Source: Pegea sp. RAD2-039 (Eukaryota > Chordata > Thaliacea > Salpida > Salpidae). Taken from it: 64,000 nt of DNA. The translations under genes were made by a program, and so were the position numbers. The DNA is taken from assembly GCA_034620365.1 (NCBI GenBank), contig JAQGEQ010000335.1:62001-126000 (forward strand). Direction: 5' to 3'. A model generated the notes under the pieces. That model made no database searches and had not been told where the DNA came from. It was given only the letters and a program-made list of their open reading frames with translations. Shown one piece after another: positions 56,801-64,000 of the stretch (position 1 is its first letter; each line of letters starts with the position of its first letter).

Positions 56801-59629
56801 TGAATCAAAAGGTGTTTGTTCATCACTTTCATCAGTCGGGTTCTGAGAATAAAAAAATATGAAGTTTTGATAAAAGATTTAAAATAATAAGAAAGTTTTT
56901 GCTGGTTTAAAATATAATGACATTTTTGAAATATTTATTCATTTAAAACACGAAATATTATATCATAAACAAACAAATTAATTAATTTAAAATATTTTTT
57001 TTCTGACTCAAGGGTCATATATTACCAGGTATAATATTTTTAATATCATGGTGTAGTATTTGCTGATTATGTTTAAAGTATCTAGTCTTAATTCTCTGGA
57101 GTTTTTTCACAAATTAAAAAAGTTTAAATAAAGTTATTACTTTAATTGCAGCAATACAAGTAGTAGGTTAAATAAATCAGAAAACATTTCCTAATAATTA
57201 TTTTCACTTTTATTTCTAATTTAAAGTTTTAAATGGTGACTTAATCAATTGTCACAATACAAATTTTTGTCATAAAATCTTTCTTGGTTTGATTTGGAAA
57301 TTATTTTTTGAAGAGTATTTTTGTTTTTAAAATGATTCTAATAATCAAAACACTTTTATTAGGTTTTCATTAGAGTAAAACCACTTTGAGGTATTATTTG
57401 TTTTTAAACTAACAAGCAAGTTATTAGCACTTTAAAGTTATTTGAATATTTTTAATAGTTATTTATTAAAAATAGTTGACAGTAATATTTATTATTTACT
57501 GAAATATGTGTTTTGTATTTAAACAAATTGGGTTATTCAAACATTTTTCTAAATGTTTTCAAATGAAAAACAAAAAACAATTACAAGAACAGTTTTTTAA
57601 ATTTTCCAGTAGATTACTGATTATTTTAACTTGGAATTTGATTTCTGTTTCCTAATGTTTTATACTATTTAATGAAAAAGTACACTTAGATTTTTACATT
57701 TTAAAAAGTGATATATTTAGCTGTGATGAAATAAATAAAATAAATCTTTGAAAGTTTCACTAATTTAGAAGAAATTGAAATATTCCCAACCTTTTTAGAA
57801 GCCTTACAATCATGCCAACCATCTTTCACCAACTTTCTTGGAATACATTTTTTGGATTCTTTGCATTGAAACTCATCAGGACGACATCGAAGTTTTAAAT
57901 AATTAATTGGAAGAAGACAATTTCTTTGAATATTCTCTCGTTCTACGCACCTGTTAAGTTTATGATAATAAATCTTTTTATAAAATCAAAAGTTATAAAA
58001 TAAAAATAAACAAGTTTTTATCATATGAGTTCTTAAATTTACTTTATTTTCAATTTTAGAAAAACTTTATATTTCATAATGACGTATTTTAGAAAAAAAT
58101 GTCTTTCATTTGATTGTGTAAAACTGAATTCTTTATTTATTTATTTTATGAAGTTTACTTACTCCTAAAATAACAATTTTTATTAAATATTCAAATCGAA
58201 TCAATTTGATCTCTTTCTTCAAAACAATTTTTTGGCGTTTAAGCAAATGTTTAAAAATGTCAACTTAATTATAAATTGATTAGTTATTAATCATTACTTA
58301 ACCTAAATTCAAATTTGAAAAATTGAACAAAGTGTAAACATTAATCAAATGTCAATTTAAAATTATTTTTTTCTATCTCAGAAGTTAAATGTTAAAAAAC
58401 TAAACTTAGAAATATTGAAAACTTAATCTCTTTAAAAGACTTTTACAAAAAAATAAGCAATACTTTTATAATTCTCAGTAAATAAATGATAATATTTGTT
58501 TTTAGGAAAATTTAAAAATTAATAAATTGGTATAAAACCAACTATTTCAATAGTATAACGTAAATTAGTTTAAAAACTGTAGCTTGAAATTAGATTCAAT
58601 TCGTTTAAATCGCAACTTTTACATTTCTAAATAAAAATGAATACATAATTTTAGATTTTTAAACCGAAAACTGAACTAAGCTAGTTCAAAAATTTTTTAA
58701 GCTCACATTTTTCGTTTAGTTGTTAGATGACTACTACAATAAACTTGATCATCTCTACAATGTAGCCTTTCATCACAATTTCCGACTCCTTTAAAAGAAA
58801 TAAAAATAATATTTGGAATACCAATATCGATTCTATTTTTATTCCAATTAATCTATTTTAAAAGTTATTTTAATGATTTAAATATTACTAAACAAAATTT
58901 TATAAAAAAATCTTAAACTTTTATTATTTAATTTAATTTTTTTCATCGTTTTGAAAATTTGAACAAACGTTTCGTTTCAACAAGTAATGACGTAAGAACA
59001 TGGAAGATATAGATTGATAATAATTTCATTTTTAATTTGAGTGTCCTTCGAATAAAATTTTCTAGAAAATTAGAAAAGTTGAAACTTTTTATCTATGTAG
59101 ATAGAGTAAGTAAAAACACAAATACTACAATATTGATGAGCTTTGAGAAGATGATAAACTTAATAATAAGTAAATAATAAGTAATAAACATCGTCATTTA
59201 TAATATACTTCGTTTGTAAAATTAAATTACAAAACAACTTGTTTATCAGGTAGCTTCAACTAAAGCTTCACAAAAATTATATATTTAGGTTTTTTAAAAT
59301 AAAAAAATATAAAATTTTTGAAGAAGGCTAAGGCTAATATCTTCGAATAATTAATAACTAAGTTGACCTCAAAGATAAATAATCTTTGATTTAGTACAAC
59401 AGTAATAGAAACAAATCAAAAACAAAAGTTAATCTGAAGTAATTTATTATTATTTATACTCTTGACCTTTCAATTTCATTAAGTTTAAAAGAATTTTTTC
59501 TAAAATACTTTAAATAACTCTTTTTCTTTAATCATTTTTCAATAAAAATTTAAGGTATTTACCGTTTATTGATAAGCCTTTTGTTTCAACAACAATAATT
59601 ATAAAAAAAGAATTAAAAAATAGTTTCAT
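53819..59629 (-). CDS. Rhodopsin-class GPCR with tandem LDLa ectodomain (GRL101/RXFP-like)
   Basis: Four minus-strand exons (59563-59629, 58707-58788, 57791-57950, 53819-56842 in transcript order) give 1110 residues in frame. Exon 1 is a signal peptide (MKLFFNSFFIIIVVETKG). About nine LDL-receptor class A repeats follow, recognisable by EFxC...CIPR and DCxDxSDE calcium boxes (DCLDSSDE, NCKDGSDE, DCPDMSDE, DCSDGSDE twice); some have lost a cysteine. From about residue 713 there are seven TM helices: LAFADLIMGFVLLILG in TM2, SSQTSMSILVIITILRL at TM3 with Arg in place of a full DRY, CWLPIIIMSF in TM6 and NSAINPMIYSRL in TM7. The helices resemble leucine-rich-repeat GPCRs of the relaxin receptor type, yet no leucine-rich repeats are seen. 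Extracellular loop 2 is unusually long (about 120 residues). Ligand unknown. The last exon carries the entire 7TM part. Confidence 0.95.
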
Positions 59630-60573
59630 CAAACAATTGTCGAAGGAAGAAAATAAACTAATTTTATTGAACGTTTTGTTGAAATTTTTCAAACGTACTT
59701 TTCTGCAAGCTTATATTTTAATCCTGAAAAATAACTCATTGACAATAAAGTTGATTTTATTTGTACTTTTCGACCAATAATTCTTTCAATTGTTTTATTT
59801 ATTTAAATTTATCGAGAACAACAGTGAAAATATTTTTCTGCCACTTTAAAAAAATTGTCTGGCTATTAATTTTACAAATTATGAAAATATATAGAAGTAT
59901 GTTAAAAGTTTAGTAGATTAGATCAAATGATCAAATTTTTCCCGATTTGTTAATTTCCTGAACTTGATCCTTCACACTTTTCCTACTTATTCTTTTTTCT
60001 TTTGTTCAACTTAAAATATTTTTGTTTTAAATCTTTACTTTTAATAATAGAAGGAAGTTTTATTTTCAAGCATTAAGCCTTTTCATACAAAATATGAAAA
60101 CAAAATTATTCACAATTTTTCTTTTGAGTTAAAATAAATCATTGGAAATCAAGATTAATTTTTAAGGTTTTTCCAATTTACTGATGACCAAATTGATGCA
60201 GTTTTATTCAAATGTTGTTTCAGTAAAAATTAATAATTGCTTATCTTTCACAAATATTAAATAAATGAAATAAATTTCAAACCAAACCTAATTTATACTT
60301 AATAGCTACTTTATAAATGATGAGGTTTATTTTAACTTTTCAAATAATCATTTAAAGTGTTTTTTAACAACGTTAGCCATCAAACTGTAGATTTGTTTGC
60401 ATTTCTTAAAACTGTTTTTCATAAAAACTAAATTATTTGCTGAAAAATATAGCCACTAGTGAAGAAAACACATCAGCTAGTCCCTGAAGGATCTTTGAGG
60501 AAGGAATTTAAACTCAGAGAGCAAGTTTTTGTTGACAAGATAAAGTCAGAATTTTCTGTGAAATAATCAATTC
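59630..60573. other. Upstream region of the GPCR gene
   Basis: AT-rich spacer with no recognised gene. It should contain the GPCR promoter on the minus strand; I see no clear TATA box. Confidence 0.5.
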
Positions 60574-61790
60574 GAGAACTCAACACAGGCTACTGGTAAG
60601 AGAAATTGGTCGACAATTTTGTGGTTTATTTCTGTCTCTTGTTTTATGAGCTGGAATAGTGATGGATAATGAGGAATTATAGGCATATAATACAGGTTGT
60701 TTTATAGAATAGATCTTTTTAAAGAACGAAGGAAGTTTTTCAGGTGTAAAAGTTGATTTATTCTGAATGTTGTGGACGGTTGCAAAAATATAAAATTCAC
60801 TGATAACAAAGTCATCCATAAGATTAGATTTTTTCGATTTAGGAACAATATTTTTACAGTCACTGTCGTTTGTGAAGAACTTTTGAAATATTTGGTTGAA
60901 AAGTTCAACTTTTTTAAGATCACCCAAAGATACATTTTTATTTTCATTAATAAGGTGGCTATGAATGATCTAGAGTTTAATTTTAATTTGACAGACTTAT
61001 AAAATTCACGTGATGAGTCACATAATGTCACAAATTTTACTTTCCTTATCGTTATAATTTTTGTTAACTTCAACTTCATATTCCTTACAATTGAGCTCGT
61101 AGTTTGTTTTGTATGAGTTTTCTGCTTTAGATGTTTTGTATAAGAGAATCTTTCCAGTTAACAAACATCTAATGTTTAGTGGAGTTTTAATAGAATTGGG
61201 ATGGGAGGGAGCTTTTAGCGGGAAAGACTTTTGAGTTGTTCAGAACTGGTATAAGCTTATCATAAAATGACAGTAAGGATAGCTTTTTATTAATCATGGA
61301 TTTCAAGTTAGAGGAAGATACATAGGTATTAATCTTTTCAAAATTATCTTTATAAAAATTAGGATAGGTCATATCACCATTGAGGAAACTTATAAATGAA
61401 TTAAACTCAACTTGAAAAGAGATGACAAAATAGTTGTAGATGAAAGAAAGAGAACTAATTGAACAGAACATCAGTTTGTTAATTCATGGGATGTTACTAA
61501 ATAAGAGATCTAAAATGTGACCCTTAGAATAGGTAGGTTCATTAGTACATTGAGTTAGAGAATTAGTAGTTGTAAAATTGAGAAAGGTATCATGGACGCA
61601 ATCGTCTGGACATAGAGGAGTAGTCTAACCTATTTCAAGAAGTTTGAAATCTCTTAACAGGTAGAAAGAAATATTATTATCAATAGTTTTACTAATGACT
61701 CCATCAATCACTATTTTCCGTAGATACTACTTTCAGGTACAACTGACAAAATAGGTTTTGTTGAATGAACTTCTCGTGAGTGACACCAAG
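60574..61790 (-). mobile_element. Decayed L2/CR1-like LINE fragment
   Basis: Read on the minus strand, the order is endonuclease C-terminus (NSLTQCTNEPTYSKGHILDL, near 61500), linker, then the start of reverse transcriptase (VELFNQIFQKFFTND, KPQNCRPISLTS at about 60600). Stops and frame changes separate the pieces. The fragment ends at 60574 before the catalytic RT motifs, so it is truncated at both ends. The line of descent is the same broad clade as the 4.4 kb element, but too diverged to call the same family. Confidence 0.75.
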
Positions 61791-64000
61791 CGACTAATTA
61801 TTAAAGTAATCTACAATTTTTGTCTGATTTATTTTTTATAGTTAAGAAGCTAAAATAGTTTAACTGAGAATTAAGACAAAAAAGTGATAGAAAGTAAAAT
61901 TGGAATGTCAAAAATAGTTAAGAAAAAATTGGTAAAAGCTGAAAAAAAATACCAAGCTTTTTGTCCTCCTTTAGCTCTTACGTGAGATTTTCTGTAATTT
62001 TAAGCCTTTAAATTTTCGATTTGAAGTAATAAAAGACAAAGGAAATTTGATGAACAATTTTAGTTTTTTAAAATTAATTTTTGAATTTAAAAAGTTATTA
62101 GAAAAACTGAGATTCTTGTTGAATATAACCTAAGAAACTAACTTAAACAATTTTACAATAAAAGTCATTCAAATAATTAAATAATCAATAATAATAATCA
62201 ATGATGCTTTTGATAATGACATTTTTTAATGTGTTTGGATTAAATTATTTTTGAACTGAAATTAAAATTTTATTTATCGGAAAATATTATTTTCCATCTT
62301 TAAGTTTATGAAAACTTTTAAAAAGTATTTCAAATCAGTAGATGAAAACACAAAGTTTACTTTATTGTGAAAGAAAAACGAAACGAACATTGTGAAATCA
62401 TTCATACATTTAAGGCACTAATTAAAAAGTTACAAACTTTAAAGTATAATCCTACCTTTCGTTCATTTACAAAATATTCTTTATCATTAAATAAAAGGAA
62501 AAGATAAATAAATCAAAAGACTTGAAATAAAACAAATTTGTACAAGATTGAGCAATCATCATCCTCTAATCATTCTGATCTTGTCCATGATGTTTGAAAG
62601 AGTGAACTGAAAGAATTAAAGAAGTGAACGAAAACAAAATAATTTTAAACTGTAAAAAATTTCTGCTAAATTTCATACTTGTAAAGTAAAAATTCTTTGA
62701 TATTATATAAATATCTAGTTATTAGTAAAAACTAAATCGTAATTTTATATTAATTGATTTATTATTTTATTTTGAAATATTTTACGAAAGCTTTTAATAA
62801 CCAAACAATAAGATTAATGTTGTTGTTGATGCAGTTATTGTCCAAGAGTTATTTAGTAAGGTTGTTTTTAATTTGATTTTTGAAGTTTAATAATCTTTTA
62901 CGATGGTACCAAAGGTGTTGGCACTCACTCAGTTAGCCTTTATTTTTTTGAGTTTACTGATATGGCTTTGTGTTATATTTCAATTGTTTATCAGAAAAGT
63001 ATTTTATCGCTTTTGTAAATGTATTAAAGGTTACTTCAACTTTTTCAGTTTTATCTAAGTTTGTTTCACATAAAGCTTTTCTATACATCTGTTTGTTAAG
63101 AGCAATGATTGTTTTACAAAAGTTAACAATTAAGGTTAATTAATATTTTTATTCAATTTATAAGTTTAAGAAACTTTATTTATATTTTGTTACACAAAAG
63201 TAAAAGATTTTTGTGCTATAAAAGTCCTTTTAACTAGACTAACTTAACCGACTATTAATAATTTGGAGAATGACCATTTGGAATGAAATTTAGAAAAATT
63301 ATTAGAAAGCTTGTAAAGCTCACGGATTAGAGCCTATATCACAAACTAAATCAATGCAAAAAATAACTAAAAAATTCTTAAAGATTTCATTCAGGATTTA
63401 TAGAAAATGCAATTATTAATTTTGCAAACCAAAAGTTGAACAATAACTAATTAAATCTAATACGGATGTACAATGATTTATCTTTACTAAAAACACAAAA
63501 GAAGATGAATTATTATTAGTTAAGGTTTATAAAAGAAGATCTATAGAAGATATATACAGATTAGTAAAATCTAGATTCAAATTATATAAATTTTCTGGTA
63601 ATTAACTTTCAAAAAGACGCCAGTGTGACTAACAGGAAGAACCAAGTTTTCCTCTCGGAAGTGAAAGTAATTTCTCATCTTTGCGGATGTGCTCTCTAAC
63701 GCTTTATTTCACCAATCAAGTTGCAAAGAGAACTGTTGCTTAATGAAGCAGTTAATTTATAACCTCGAATGGTCTTGTAAAAATTTAGTTTCTATTTCAG
63801 AAGTTATTTCACTTTTTGAGATTTTTATTGTTCTTAAAATTTATTCAACAGCTTTTTTATGTTTCTAATTCTAATAAAATTTTTAAATTTTTTACAGAAT
63901 AAACTCAAGAAGCTGAGAATGTTGAATTCGTTACAGCTGATATATTATTTTTTATTTATCTTAGTTTATTTATCCGATATTTCGATTTATTTGGAAGTTT
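61791..64000. other. AT-rich end of window, no clear gene
   Basis: One short hydrophobic ORF lies at 62903. A GC-richer patch at 63615-63715 (near GACGCCAGTGTGACTAACAG) is unidentified. Nothing else is supported. Confidence 0.5.
62903..63058 (+). CDS. Possible 51-residue single-TM peptide
   Basis: The ATG frame starts MVPKVLALTQLAFIFLSLLI, spans one membrane segment, and continues with an aromatic/basic, cysteine-containing part (IRKVFYRFCKCIKGYF) ending FFSFI. A hydrophobic helix followed by positive residues is the usual shape of a small type-III or tail-inserted peptide. There is no clear TATA box or nearby poly(A) signal and no recognised family, so it may be a chance ORF. Confidence 0.22.
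   Translation: MVPKVLALTQLAFIFLSLLIWLCVIFQLFIRKVFYRFCKCIKGYFNFFSFI

Overview
The window is AT-rich nuclear DNA from an invertebrate animal. Genes are split by GT-AG introns, the shortest 47-52 nt. Polyadenylation signals are AATAAA, and non-LTR retrotransposon debris is scattered throughout. The gene set is metazoan: EndoU, BTB-Kelch, TSPAN31, KDM5, PCBP and an LDLa-GPCR. I cannot place the species. All exon models below come from conceptual splicing by eye; each keeps frame from start to stop.

Layout: 0.2-3.3 kb, secreted nuclease with two somatomedin-B domains and an EndoU domain (+). 3.6-7.3 kb, inverted copy of part of the next gene, broken by an L2/CR1-like LINE. 9.0-14.3 kb, BTB-Kelch gene with two BTB domains, the first split by a long acidic insert (+). 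15.5-18.1 kb, tetraspanin-31 orthologue (-). 20.0-20.2 kb, tRNA-derived SINE sharing its 3' tail with the LINE. 21.7-32.8 kb, complete KDM5 histone demethylase with 34 coding exons (+); its intron 2 holds a permuted antisense copy of a PCBP exon. 36.4-37.5 kb, two adjacent intronless genes for small hydrophobic proteins. 37.9-43.0 kb, PCBP with three KH domains (+). 43.5-44.0 kb, LINE 3' fragment. 45.3-50.7 kb, four-TM protein with a charged tail of about 670 residues (+). 53.8-59.6 kb, GPCR with LDLa repeats in its ectodomain (-). 60.6-61.8 kb, another LINE fossil. The end of the window has no clear gene.

The genes do not form one pathway. KDM5 is a chromatin regulator and PCBP an RNA-binding regulator; EndoU is a secreted RNase; the tetraspanin, the four-TM protein and the GPCR are membrane proteins. 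The most unusual features are two recent inverted duplications that copied exons of neighbouring genes, the LINE/SINE tail partnership, the split-BTB Kelch protein, and the pair of small hydrophobic genes. I found no CRISPR array, rRNA or functional tRNA gene.
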